NCBI RefSeq assembly: GCF_900450705.1
Contig: NZ_UGHK01000002.1
Span: 1,802,970 to 1,866,969, forward strand
Direction: 5' to 3'
From: Avibacterium paragallinarum
Lineage (GTDB): Bacteria; Pseudomonadota; Gammaproteobacteria; Enterobacterales; Pasteurellaceae
DNA length: 64,000 bases
The position numbers and the translations under genes were made by a program. How positions within the stretch are numbered: position 1 is the first letter of the stretch; the number at the start of each line of letters is the position of its first letter. Below are positions 20,384 to 33,093 of this stretch, piece after piece. Below the pieces are notes generated by a model. That model had not been told where the DNA came from. It did no database searches and worked only from the letters and a program-made list of their open reading frames with translations.

Positions 20384-23300
20384 CGTTTGGGCGAAAAACT
20401 TAAAAGTAACCACAGGGAAAAACAAGGTCAATCGCACCAATGACGCGGTGGTCTATGTTGGCGACAAAAATAATGAAAAAAACGACCGCACTTCAACAAC
20501 GCCTGAAACAGCAGAAGCCACGCAAACCTATCGTGTTGATGTGAGTGAGCTAGGCGGAATGTACGCCGAACGTATCCAATTAGTGGATAACGGCACGGGG
20601 CTTGGTGTGCGTAATGCGGGACATATCGGAGCTTCAGTGGGCGAAGTGCAGATTGACAGTCAAGGAAGGATTGTTAATCAAGGGCAGGTACAAGCTAAAC
20701 AGCAAATCGGGATAACAAGCGATGATAATATTGACAATCGAGTCGCTGCTAAAGTGGTGTCACAAGAAAATCATATACAATTAAAAAGTAAACAAACTAT
20801 AAATCAATCTGGTGTAGTCGCCACACGAGCCGCAGTAAAGATTAATGCCCGATCTATTGAACAAACTAAGCAAGGTGAAATACAAGGAGGACAGGTTACG
20901 TTTGATGTGAGTGAACACCTTGTCAATAGAGGATTAATTAATGGACTAAGCACCGGCGATACGGCGGCTGAAATCCTGATTAAAGCAGGCACAATCACGA
21001 ATGTTGGAACAGGACGTATTTATGGCGGTCATACCGCACTACAAGCTAATAAAATTATCAACAGCGATGAATTACAAGATGATGGCACAATAAATTCAGC
21101 GGTGATTGCAGCTACCCAACGCTTAGATATTGCAGCCCCTCAGATTGAAAATAGCAAAACAATCTTTACTCAAGATTGGGCGTTTAACGGCATTGGTGGC
21201 ACGCTGGCATCTGAGGGAAAAATTGTCTTTGGGAAAACCCTTGATGCCAATCATCAGGCTCAAGGATTAAGTGATATCTTAATCAACCGCGGTGGCTTGA
21301 TTGAAGGAAATGGGATTCAGTTTGGTGTAAAACAGCTGAATAATGAAAATGCACGTTTACGCACTAATCTTGAGGAAGTCAGCAATCAAGCGGTTAATAA
21401 ACATTACTTAATTGTTGATGACCCTAAAATTGGAGAGCGTATTGATTTTGATCAACTTCGTTGGATTTCCTTTAGTCGAGCAGGCAAAGTGATTTATAAA
21501 AATAAAACCATTCCACTTCGTCCGCAAGATGGCAATATTACAGGCTATATTTTGCCAACCCCAAATGAAGAAACCTGTGTGGATGAACAAACGCGTACGG
21601 GGTGCGTTCCTGTTCCGCAAGGGATCTATACTAATCAAGATCCTGTTTGGGCAGCATTTCATATTAATCCACCAGAAACGCCAGCTCCTAAATTGCCTGA
21701 TTTATCAGGGCTTGCTTCAACGCTAACAGAACCCGTAGAGCCGACTAAGCCGATCAGGCGTTTTTCTAATCGCAATGGATACGAGCAAGAACTTAAAGAT
21801 TATGAAGCGAAAATGGTGGAATATCGTAAAGCAATGGCGGAATATAAAGCCAAACTTATTGCTTATTCTGCTGAGATGAAACCTTATCTTGATTGGGTCA
21901 ATGCCAATGCGGAAAAATTTGAACAACTCGATGCGGCAATTCAAAAACATAATGCTCGCCTACTTGGGCGAGAGTTTTCTCGATTTTGGGATGTTTATGT
22001 CACACAACGTATTGAACGGCAAACTAAAGTGAAAGAAACGCATCCTGGAAAAATTCTCAGTGGTGGTGATATTGATTTTTCAGGCGAGGTGGAAAATAAC
22101 CGTAGCCAAATCATTGCAGCAGGTGTGATCCACAACACCGCTGATCCCGCAAAACGAATTAACAATATTGAAGAAATAGGGATGACCCAAATTGATGATA
22201 TTGGTAATCAAGAATGGACCTATTCTCGCTGGCGTGGTGGATTTAAACGTTACCACCAAAGAGAGTGGACAGGACGACACGCACATAGGCGACGCACAGA
22301 AACTCCATTGCCGTTAAACCAAGCTCAAGTAGAAAGTTATTCGGCATTATATGCCTCAATGCAACAAAACGAGAATGAAATTCGACATATTCAAGCTAAT
22401 ATAAGCTTGCCAATCTCAAGCTTGTATCGAATTCATCCAGAGGGGCAAAAACCATTAATTGAAACTGATCCGCAATTTACCGATCGCAAAAAATGGTTGA
22501 GCTCAGATTATATGTTCGATGCCCTACGCAGTGAGCCACAAAATATCTTGAAACGCTTAGGTGATGGGTATTATGAGCAACGTGTAGTTCGTGATCAAAT
22601 TAACCAGCTCACAGGGCGAATGTTCTTGGATAACCAACAAGATCTTGAAACGCAATACAAAGCTTTGATGGATAAAGGCATTTCCTTTGCAAAACAATTT
22701 CATTTAACCCCTGGTATTGCCCTGAATGCTGAGCAAGTTGCTGCTCTCACCTCAGATATTGTTTGGTTTGAACCTCAAACCGTCACCCTACCAAGTGGCA
22801 AAACTGTTGAAGTGATTGCCCCGCGTGTTTATGTGGTGGCGAACAAAGGCGATTTAAACGGCGAAGGGGCGTTAATCTCCGCCAATGTGATTGATTTACG
22901 CACCGCCCATTTAAACAACCTTGGCACGATTGCAGGGCGAAAAATCGCCTTGTTAAACACGGACACATTACGCAATGAGGGAACGATTCAAGGCAACAAA
23001 GTTGGCATTAAAACCACAAGGAATTTTGATAACATCGGCGGAAAAGTGGAAGCCGAACGAGGGTTATTTATTGATGTCGGCGGCGATTTCACCCACCAAA
23101 GCACCACCCATAGGACAGAGGTGGATCTTTCCCATTTCAAACGCAGTGAAACCACCCTCGCCCGCAAAGCCTTGCTTTATGTGAAAGGCAAAGAGGGGGA
23201 ATTGCGTTTAAGTGCCAATACTATCCTCAGCCAAGGGGCAGACATCATTAACGAGGGGCAAGGGGATACGCTCGTTAATGCAAAAACAGGGCTAAATCTA

Positions 23301-25058
23301 ACCGCACTTTCTGTCGGTTTTGATGAAAAAATGGGTAAAGGCGACCATTACCGCAATGAAAAAGTTCAAGAGGCGGTGGTAAGCCACATCAAAGGCAACG
23401 GTGATGTGCTATTAAGTGGACGAGATATTACTGCCGAAGGGGCGAACCTTGAAAGTGCGGCACATTTAAAAGCAGTGGCAGAAAATGACATTGTGTTGAA
23501 TGGGGCAAAAGAAAGTCGCCATTTTGAAGCCTTCCATAAAACGAAAAGTGGTAGTGTTGCAAAAGTGACTAAAACCCGTTTTGACCAACCGCAATCTGAA
23601 ACGCGCGTGGGAACACAAGTAAGTGGAAATCAGGTGTTGCTGGCAGCCGGTAACGATGCTAAAGCCAAAGGCGTGCAAGCGATTGCTGAGAATGATTTGC
23701 AGGTTCAGGCAGGTCACGATGTGGATATTGCCGCAGACACCAATCACTTCAAGAATATTCATAAGGAAACCAAAAAAAACTCAGGGGTGTTTACCAGTGG
23801 GGCGGGATAACCTTTGGCTCTATATCAGAAAAGCATGATTATCAAACAGAGGGTTGGACACAATCCGATGCCCGTAGCACATTAGGTTCGATGAATGGCA
23901 ACATTCGCATTGATGCGGGAAACCACGCCAATGTCTTAGGCACAGATATAATAACCTCGCGTTCTCATCAAATTGACCTTGCAGGGGCAAGTGCGAAAGT
24001 CGAAGCGGGGAAAGACATTATTGAGACTAACACGAAGCATGAGTATAAACAATCGGGGGTAACCCTTTCGGTAAGCACACCGGTAACGGATATGGCACAA
24101 GCCGCGTATAACAGCCTCAAACGCAGCCAACAAGTGAGCAATCCTAAACTCAAAGCCTTTTATGCAATGAAAGCGGCAGAAGAAACCGTGATGGCAGCAC
24201 AAAATGTGAGTAAAGGGGCAGAAACGGTTGATGCCTTACGCAACGGTAATATGCAAGGGACTGGCACAACCGCTAGCCCAAGTGTAAAAATAAGCATTGG
24301 CTACGGTAGCCAAAAACAAACGCAAACGAGCGAAACACAACAGATTGAGCATCAAAAATCCACGATAAACACAGGTACCTTCAATGCCACTGCACGCAGT
24401 GAAAAACTCCGCTTTGAAGGCGTAGAGGCAAACGCCGCCCTGATGTCGCTGTCAGGTAAGCAAGGTATTGAAGTTAAAGGGGTGAAAGATGAAGAGCACC
24501 AACGCACAGAAAATAAATCTGTTGGGGGCAGTGTGGAGGTATTTGTTGGTACCAATGGCAACAGCTATGGTTTTGGCATTGAAGGCTCAGTGAATGTAGC
24601 GAAAGGCAAATCCAACTCAGATAGCGAGCGTTGGCAAAATAGCCATTTGACAGCGGATAAGGTCATCATTCATAGTGAAGCGGGTGAGCTTACGCTTGAT
24701 ACGGCTAACCTCAAGGCCAAACGTCTTGAGGCAGAGGTGCAACATCTCAACATTACCAGCCGACAAGACCGTGAAAAATACGAATCAAAACAAGTGAGTG
24801 CAGGGGCAAGTGGCTCGGTTGCATATGGTTCAGGTGGCGGGGCTTCCGTGAATACGGCTTACAGCAAGGCGAAAGTGGATTATGCCCAAGTCAATGAACA
24901 AGCAGGGATTTCAGTGGGTGAAGGGGGAATGAATGTTAAGGGTCATCAGCACACCCAACTGAATGGCGGGGTGATTGAAAGCGAGGCGGAAACAAGTAAA
25001 AACCGTTTACAAACGCACTCGATTTCAAGCACGGATATTGAAAACCACAGCGAGATAA

Positions 25059-25793
25059 AAACGGAAGGGGCTGTCCTAGATAACTAGACTAAACTCCCTT
25101 TAACCAATTGTTTTAAAATAGAAATTTGACTTTTTATGTTGCTGTAATTAAAACGCCATTCACATTCCTTTAAATAAAGCTCAAAATGCGCTTTTGGGAT
25201 ACCATTAAATTTGCGTAAATGGCGTTTTGCTTGGCTCCAAAAATTCTCAATTCCGTTAATGTGGTTATGATTTTCAGCAAAATGTGTGCTGTGATTGATA
25301 CGAAAATGACTAAATTCACTCACATCAAGCACGTCATAACTACGATAATTATCGGTGTAAACAATACTATCAGGCTTTACCTGCTCCCGAATAATGGGTA
25401 ACAAGGTGGCAGATTGCGTATTTGGAACCGCAACGGTATAAACCTTGCCATTGCGCTTGAGAAGCCCGAATACCGCAATTTTCCCTGCCGCACCACGACC
25501 ACGTTTGCCTTTGCGAGCACCGCCAAAATAACTTTCATCGGCTTCAATTTCACCTTCAAACATCTCTAAGTGAAGGCTGTTTTGATAGATGAGTTGGCGT
25601 AAACGATGAAAGTAATATGCGGCAGTCGTTTTGTTTACATTGACTAACTCTGCTGCTGTCCTTGCAGTAACACCTGCAACAAATAGCTCAATGAGTTTAT
25701 TTTGTTTGTGCTGACTTAGACGACTTTTTCTCATTGGTTCATTCTAACCTAAATAGATTTTTTAGTTGTTATCTAGGACAGCCCCAAACGGAA
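25059..25793. mobile_element. IS1016-like element (IS1595 family) with 8-bp target duplication
   Basis: Terminal inverted repeats GGGGCTGTCCTAGATAAC (from 25067) and its complement (ending 25785) bound a 719-bp element. The flanking octamer AAACGGAA occurs at 25059-25066 and 25786-25793, a perfect target-site duplication of the 8-bp size made by this family. The insertion lies in codons of the cdiA repeat region. Removing it and one octamer restores the frame across the junction (...KTE-SASISAG...). Confidence 0.95.
25084..25734 (-). CDS. IS1595-family (IS1016 group) transposase
   Basis: 216 residues, full length for IS1016. It has an N-terminal helix-turn-helix region and the ISXO2-like DDE/N catalytic domain: EIEADESYFGGARKGKRGRG (first Asp), VYTDNYRSYD (second Asp) and HFAENHNHINGIENFWSQAKRHLRKF (C-terminal catalytic Asn/Glu region). 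It appears intact and is oriented opposite to cdiA. Confidence 0.95.
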   Translation of the reverse strand: MRKSRLSQHKQNKLIELFVAGVTARTAAELVNVNKTTAAYYFHRLRQLIYQNSLHLEMFEGEIEADESYFGGARKGKRGRGAAGKIAVFGLLKRNGKVYTVAVPNTQSATLLPIIREQVKPDSIVYTDNYRSYDVLDVSEFSHFRINHSTHFAENHNHINGIENFWSQAKRHLRKFNGIPKAHFELYLKECEWRFNYSNIKSQISILKQLVKGSLV

Positions 25794-27020
25794 AGTGCGA
25801 GCATCAGTGCGGGAAGTGGCGGCATCAACCCAATGCAAGCCCTTAGCAGTGCCTTGAGTTTATTGGGGAATAGGCACGAGAGCAGTCGAAGCCACACGAA
25901 ATCAGCCATAAGCCAAAACATCGCAATCCAAACAAAAACGCGAAGCGTTGAATAAACTGAGTTTAGAAAAATTCCAAGCGGAAGAAAGATACGGCAAAGA
26001 CAGCCCACAAGCGAAAGCCTTAAGCAACCAAATGCAAGCCTTACAACAGCAGTTAGACCAAGAATTTGGGCTAGGCAGTGAAAAAGGGATGGCGATTCGG
26101 GCAGTCACGGCGGCATTACAAAGTGCGGTGCAACAGGACAAAGCAGGGGCAATCACCGCTCTTGCCTCGCCTTACCTCAACCGAGAAATTCACAAGCTCA
26201 CAGAGGGCGACAGCACAAAAGAAAAAGCCGCCAACCTCATGGCTCACGCGTTGCTTTCTGCGGTGGAATTTCAAGTTACGGGGAAAGACCCTCTCACCGG
26301 TGCGATGGCGGGCGTAACAGGGGAAGCGACAGCACAATATCTCACCAAAGCCCTATACAACAAAGCCCCGAGTGAACTCACGGCAAGTGAAAAAGAAACC
26401 ATCAGCAGCCTAAGCCAACTGGCAGGCGGCTTAGCGGGGGCATTTACGGCTAACGCAAACGGCAGTAGTGAAAAGCAAGGCGGAAGTTTCCTTAGTGGTG
26501 TGGCTGGAGCTGAGACGGCTAAGAGGGCGGTGGAAAATAATAATTTCTTTAATTATACCCCAACTCAACTAAATGATATGGCAGAAAGAGCTAAAGGAAA
26601 AGATCTGGCTGATGAATTGGATGCAGAAGCTAAAGAAGCTGCTATTCCTCATTATGTTGCAATAGAGGGAGGGATCTATAAATTTGGTGGAAAAATTGCC
26701 ATAAATACAAGAACAGGAGATCTTTTTTATTCTCAAACTCCAACACTATCTATTATTTCGGATCCAATATCTAATTTTAAATTAGGTTTGGGGGTTGAGC
26801 TAGGCTGGATCCCAACTTTAAGTTCTAATGAAATTAGGAATATTGGTTCTTCAATTAATAATGTTCTTGAAGGAGCTAGTATTGGTGGAAAGGCTTGTTA
26901 TAGTATTTATTGTGTTAGTGGTGGTTCAACTTTACCTACAAGTGTTACTACAGAAACTCACCAAACAATAGGAATTGGTTTAGGAGGTGGATATTCTTTT
27001 GGTGGAGAGGTAATGAAAAA

Positions 27021-27392
27021 ATGGTAAAGATAAATGGCTTTATGGGATTATTTTTTCTAATAGTATTTTTTATGATTACTTCATTTCATTCTTGTAGTCA
27101 AGAAAGTAGAAGTCTAGAATATAAATCTCAAGCAGGTCAAAGACTACTATATCAACTTAACAAAGAGGGATTATCAAAGAATATAATAGATATAGATGGG
27201 TTTAAATATTATAAAATAGTTATCACTTTCTCAGGGGATAAAGAAAGATATGAAGAATTCTTAGAAAAGTATAATTATTTAAAAGTTAATTCTAATTATT
27301 ACTGCAAAGATGGCAATTTAATTGAGATATATAATAATGATATTAATACTGTTTTAAAATATACATATAACTCACATCAATGCTCTAGTTAG
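27021..27392 (+). CDS. putative CDI immunity protein, membrane or lipoprotein type
   Basis: 123 residues, A+T-rich unlike cdiA. The ATG overlaps the last codons of the toxin frame, as immunity genes often do. The N-terminus has one hydrophobic segment (about 8-25) followed by HSCSQES, so it may be a lipoprotein (weak lipobox FHSC) or a single-pass protein. The hydrophilic remainder has the pattern KYYKIVITFSGDKERYEEFLEKY. I recognise no family. Immunity to the adjacent toxin is inferred from position only. Confidence 0.6.
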   Translation: MVKINGFMGLFFLIVFFMITSFHSCSQESRSLEYKSQAGQRLLYQLNKEGLSKNIIDIDGFKYYKIVITFSGDKERYEEFLEKYNYLKVNSNYYCKDGNLIEIYNNDINTVLKYTYNSHQCSS

Positions 27393-27447
27393 GTAAAATT
27401 TTGATTATTGTGTATTCGCAGATGCTATTATTTCTCCACAATGACGA

Positions 27448-28398
27448 ATGCCAAACTGTAACTGCCCTTATGGGGCAGTGGCTTCAGGCTTAACCGCTCA
27501 ACAAACAGGCTCAAGGAATAATACAGTTGGCATTCTCAACGCCGCATCATTAGGGGGGATTGGGAAGAGGGCGGTGGGGAATAACTACCTTAGTAGCCTA
27601 GATGTAGAGCATTTTATTCAAGAATTGGAGAAGGCCCAAAAAGAAGGGCGAGATACAAAACCGATTATTGAGAAATACCAAAAAATCAGTGCGGAAAATC
27701 GTCAGAAATTGCTAGCTTGTAACGGAAATGTTCTCTGCGAGTCAGGGCATTTATATCAAATGAATGCGGGAGCAGAAGAAGTTGAACGCAACCTAGGTTT
27801 CTTTAGTCGAATGACAGTACCTTATCCAAATAATCTGAATGAGAATAATCGAATTCTATTATCAACACTAGTTGAGCAAGAAAATGCAAACAGCTTTAAT
27901 CAGTTGTCAAGTGGCACAAAAATTGGATTGAGTGCAATAGAATTAGGTGCAGCAATAGGCGGAACAGGTTTAATAACAAAAGATAGTTTAGGTAAATTTA
28001 AATTATCCAACGCGAATGCGAATAGTAAATTGCCTGTTGTTGGTAATGTTACGGAATATGGAGATATTAAAGTCAATGGTATTATTACGGTTTCAAAAGC
28101 TAAATATCCAGAAACTGCAACACATATTAATGATGCTATAAATAAAGGGCACCCTAATATTCTTACCATAGATCGTAAGGGGGCTGCTAAGAGAAGAAGA
28201 GAAGCATTATCAAATATTCCTGCCAAAAAAGGATTTGATAGAGATGAATATCCACCTGCAATGTTTGCTGAAGGAGGAAAAAATTCTTCTATACGCTATA
28301 TTTCTCCATCTGATAATAGAGGTACAGGAAGCTGTATTGGTATTCAATGTAGAAAATTTAACGATGGTGATAAAATCAAAATAGAAATTAGGGAGTAA
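27448..28398 (+). CDS. orphan CdiA-CT module with NucA/NucB-type nuclease domain
   Basis: 316 residues. The N-terminal part is a remnant of a CdiA pre-toxin region: GIGKRAVGNNYLS parallels AETAKRAVENN of the main cdiA, with VENN changed to VGNN (27574-27585). The last 110 residues match the NucA/NucB DNase family: THINDAINKGHPN, then DRDEYPPAMFAEGG, then RYISPSDNRGTGS. No Shine-Dalgarno precedes the ATG and a stop lies just upstream, so it may be a silent cassette that becomes active only after recombination into cdiA. It is followed at once by its likely immunity gene. Confidence 0.85.
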   Translation: MPNCNCPYGAVASGLTAQQTGSRNNTVGILNAASLGGIGKRAVGNNYLSSLDVEHFIQELEKAQKEGRDTKPIIEKYQKISAENRQKLLACNGNVLCESGHLYQMNAGAEEVERNLGFFSRMTVPYPNNLNENNRILLSTLVEQENANSFNQLSSGTKIGLSAIELGAAIGGTGLITKDSLGKFKLSNANANSKLPVVGNVTEYGDIKVNGIITVSKAKYPETATHINDAINKGHPNILTIDRKGAAKRRREALSNIPAKKGFDRDEYPPAMFAEGGKNSSIRYISPSDNRGTGSCIGIQCRKFNDGDKIKIEIRE

Positions 28399-28399
28399 T

Positions 28400-28984
28400 A
28401 TGAATTACACTAAAAAATTATTAGAAATATCTAAACCTATAAGTAATAAACCAGATATTTCACTAAATATCCCACAAAAAATCAAAATGCTATTTAATGA
28501 GTTTAATAGCTATCAGTCTTTTGAAGGGGCATTAAGGATTTGCTGCTGGAAAGAAATTGGTTTTAGAAATATATTAGGATGGGATGATTTTATGAGGAGA
28601 AATATAGACAAAGATACTTTTTTCTTTGCAGACAATATAATTGGAGACGGTTTTTGCTTGAAGAACGACTTATTCTTTAAATATGATTTTGAAACAGGGA
28701 ATTTTGAGTTTATGGGAGAGGATTTAGAACAATTCGCTAAAACTCTCCTACTAGATTATAACTATTTTACTGCTTATTCTTTAGCAAAAGAATGGCAAAT
28801 AAAAAATGGAGTAATTACTTCAAAAGAAATACTCCTTCCTAAAATTCCATTTATTTTAGGAGGAGAGTATAAGCATGAAAACTTAGTAAAAAAAACTATG
28901 AAATATGGATTAGAGAAGAAAATAGAAATAAAAAAAACATTAGAAAATATACCTGATGGAGAAAAAATAATATTTGAAAATTGA
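28400..28984 (+). CDS. SUKH (SMI1/KNR4)-like immunity protein
   Basis: 194 residues, A+T-rich. The pattern FFADNIIGDGFCLKND, then ETGNFEFMGEDLEQFAKTLL and KEWQIKNG, then LLPKIPFILGGEY and IPDGEKIIFEN fits the SMI1/KNR4 (SUKH) immunity superfamily as I remember it. It starts one base after the nuclease module, with GGGAG before the ATG. It should neutralise the adjacent nuclease in the cytoplasm. Confidence 0.7.
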   Translation: MNYTKKLLEISKPISNKPDISLNIPQKIKMLFNEFNSYQSFEGALRICCWKEIGFRNILGWDDFMRRNIDKDTFFFADNIIGDGFCLKNDLFFKYDFETGNFEFMGEDLEQFAKTLLLDYNYFTAYSLAKEWQIKNGVITSKEILLPKIPFILGGEYKHENLVKKTMKYGLEKKIEIKKTLENIPDGEKIIFEN

Positions 28985-29017
28985 TATTGAAATTTTTAAA
29001 TATTATTAGATATAAAA

Positions 29018-29719
29018 ATGCGATGGCAAAATGTGGGTGTTGAAGTGGGCATGTTCGCTCAAGCGGGTCCACAAACGGGCGTGGGGGTGTATGCTACCGT
29101 GGGCGGCGGTAGTCAAAAAATGGACGCGGAACGCACCATTTACCACAACAGCCATTTAGACAGTGAACAGATAACCTTCAACACGCAGAACAATTTAACC
29201 CTGCAAGGGGCAACCGCCAAAGCAAACCGCATTGATGCCAATGTAGGCGGAAAACTACATATTGAAAGCCTGCAAGATGTGCAAACACTCAAAAGCAAAA
29301 GCAGCCAAGCAGGCTTGAGTGTGAGTATCAGCATCGGCAATGCGTGGGGTGGCAATTTGGGCTTCAGTGCTGACCGAGCCAGCGAAAACTATCGCCAAGT
29401 GAGCGAACAATCAGGCTTGTTTGCGGAAGAAGGCGGCTATCACATCAATGCCAATCAGGTTCACCTCAAAGGCGGGGCGATTGCAAGCCAAAACGGAGAG
29501 AACAGCGAACTTGCCACCAATCAGCTCACAGCGGAAGACATTCAAAACCGCTCTTCAAGCCAAGCGATGAGCGGTGCGGCGAGTTTTGGAATGAGCCATC
29601 AAGAAGGGCATTTTGAGGAAGAAGGCATGGGCAAGGTGGTGAAAAATCCTGAAAACTCGAACCTTGATACCAGCAATCTTAAATGGGTAAAGGAAAGCAC
29701 TTCCCCAAGCGTTATATAG
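29018..29719 (+). pseudogene. detached CdiA/FhaB hemagglutinin-repeat fragment
   Basis: 233 residues of the same repeat type as 24.5-25.0 kb of cdiA (NSHLDSEQITFNTQNNLTLQGA, YRQVSEQSGLFAEEGGYHINANQVHLKGGAI). It has no secretion signal, TPS domain or toxin. It starts abruptly after the A+T-rich immunity gene and ends at a TAG without a pre-toxin region. It is either debris of a second cdiA-like gene or a donor for recombination. Confidence 0.8.
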
Positions 29720-29752
29720 TTTAGAGATGAAAGAATGGTATCACAGAATTAA

Positions 29753-29890
29753 TTATGCCATTTTATTGCGGATATATTTAACCAATACTTAGAAGCAGAA
29801 GTGCCGAAAGATATTCATGCAGATATGAAATCACGGAATAAAAATGCTTTTGGTATGATAGGATATAATGATGAGATATTGTTAGAATAA
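29753..29890 (+). pseudogene. C-terminal remnant of an unknown protein
   Basis: A stop at 29750-29752 precedes a frame reading FIADIFNQYLEAEVPKDIHA then MKSRNKNAFGMIGYNDEILLE and TAA. There is no start codon context. It probably belonged to another toxin/immunity cassette of this locus; family unknown. Confidence 0.35.
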
Positions 29891-29895
29891 AACTT

Positions 29896-29956
29896 GAGCG
29901 TTTCCTTTTTTGTTTAGATTGATTTGAACATTCATATTCTAAACGGGGAAACGCTC
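29896..29956. terminator. long two-part inverted repeat at the end of the CDI locus
   Basis: Outer arms GAGCGTTTCC (29896-29905) and GGAAACGCTC (29947-29956), inner arms GTTTAGA (29912-29918) and TCTAAAC (29938-29944), with TTTTT following on the plus side. It lies between the converging CDI debris and obg and may terminate either strand. Confidence 0.5.
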
Positions 29957-29999
29957 ACTTTTTATAGTGAATTGTCAGATTAAGTCTGATCTTTTACGG

Positions 30000-32101
<2,102 letters not shown>

Positions 32102-32212
32102 TACATTTCCTCCTTAATATGGGATCTTTGCGTAATTTCAAGTTGCTATGCCAAGTATGCCAGCACGTTGAATAGGTTAAATTAGGATTTCATTAAGATT
32201 GAATGAGTATAA

Positions 32213-32245
32213 ATAAAAAAAAGCCTCACGAAACTGTGAGGCATT
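32213..32245 (-). terminator. terminator after rpmA
   Basis: On the minus strand GCCTCAC and GTGAGGC form a 7-bp stem with a 6-base loop followed by a T run of about 8, some 25 bases past the rpmA stop. It should separate rplU-rpmA from the EamA-obg genes. Confidence 0.85.
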
Positions 32246-32266
32246 TTATTCTGTCTATTTGTAAAA

Positions 32267-32524
<258 letters not shown>

Positions 32525-32544
32525 CTACTTGATCTCCTCTGAAA

Positions 32545-32856
32545 TTATGCTTGAATCCCAGTGATTTTCACTTCTGTGAACCACTGACGATGACCTTGTT
32601 GTTTACGACTGTGTTTACGACGACGGAATTTAACGATTTTTACTTTATCGCCACGACCGTGTGAAACCACTTCAGCCACTACTTTCGTACCAGCTACAAC
32701 TGGCGCACCAATTTTAACATCTTCACCATTAACGACCATTAACACTGAGTGGAATTCAACGCTTTCGCCAGTTGAAATTTCAAGTTTTTCTAAACGAACA
32801 ACTTGACCTTCGCTTACTCGGTGTTGTTTACCGCCACTTTGGAAAACTGCGTACAT
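32545..32856 (-). CDS. rplU: 50S ribosomal protein L21
   Basis: 103 residues, starting [18 protein letters not shown], with the conserved [26 protein letters not shown] segment. First gene of rplU-rpmA. Confidence 0.98.
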   Translation of the reverse strand: MYAVFQSGGKQHRVSEGQVVRLEKLEISTGESVEFHSVLMVVNGEDVKIGAPVVAGTKVVAEVVSHGRGDKVKIVKFRRRKHSRKQQGHRQWFTEVKITGIQA

Positions 32857-32930
32857 AAATACTCCGCTAGATATTGTGCTTTAATGTTTAAGTCATTTCG
32901 CACATCAAAATTCATATAAATAGGTCGCGA

Positions 32931-32959
32931 ATTCTACGGAAAAACAATGCCGATAGCAA
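32931..32959 (-). promoter_or_regulatory. rplU-rpmA promoter
   Basis: On the minus strand TTGCTA (32954-32959), a 17-bp spacer and TAGAAT (32931-32936) lie about 75 bases upstream of the rplU ATG. This leaves a leader of about 65 nt that could carry the L21 autoregulatory structure known in other bacteria. I did not identify such a fold. Confidence 0.7.
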
Positions 32960-33093
32960 GAATTTATTTGCAATAAAATAAAAAAAGTTAGATTTATGCG
33001 TGATTGATTTCAGAAAGCGAAGAAAATCAGGTAAAATCAACCGCACTTTTAAGATAATAATGAACGTTCGCAATGATAGAGAAAAGCAAACTT

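Larger units (their letters stand above)
19588..27027 (+). pseudogene. cdiA: CdiA/FhaB-like TpsA exoprotein, broken by frameshifts and an IS
   Basis: The N-terminus (19588-20403) has an extended signal peptide (MNKQTYRVIFSKTLNRMIV), cleavage near FLPVAMA and the TPS domain with NPNL and NPSGI motifs. The frame breaks at a run of eight G (20376-20383). 20448-23810 and about 23811-25066 continue the hemagglutinin repeats; the break at 23805 is one G short. An IS1016-like element interrupts codons at 25067. Past it, an extra A near 25928 shifts the frame again. The last part (25948-27027) carries the pre-toxin region, the VENN motif (26530-26541) and a C-terminal toxin. Joined up, it is one very large surface effector of contact-dependent inhibition. 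Confidence 0.9.

Noticed and set aside
27393-27447. Possible start of a full CdiA reading into the orphan nuclease module
   Set aside because: A TGA immediately precedes the ATG at 27448 and no upstream CdiA codons are present, so the module is an orphan here.
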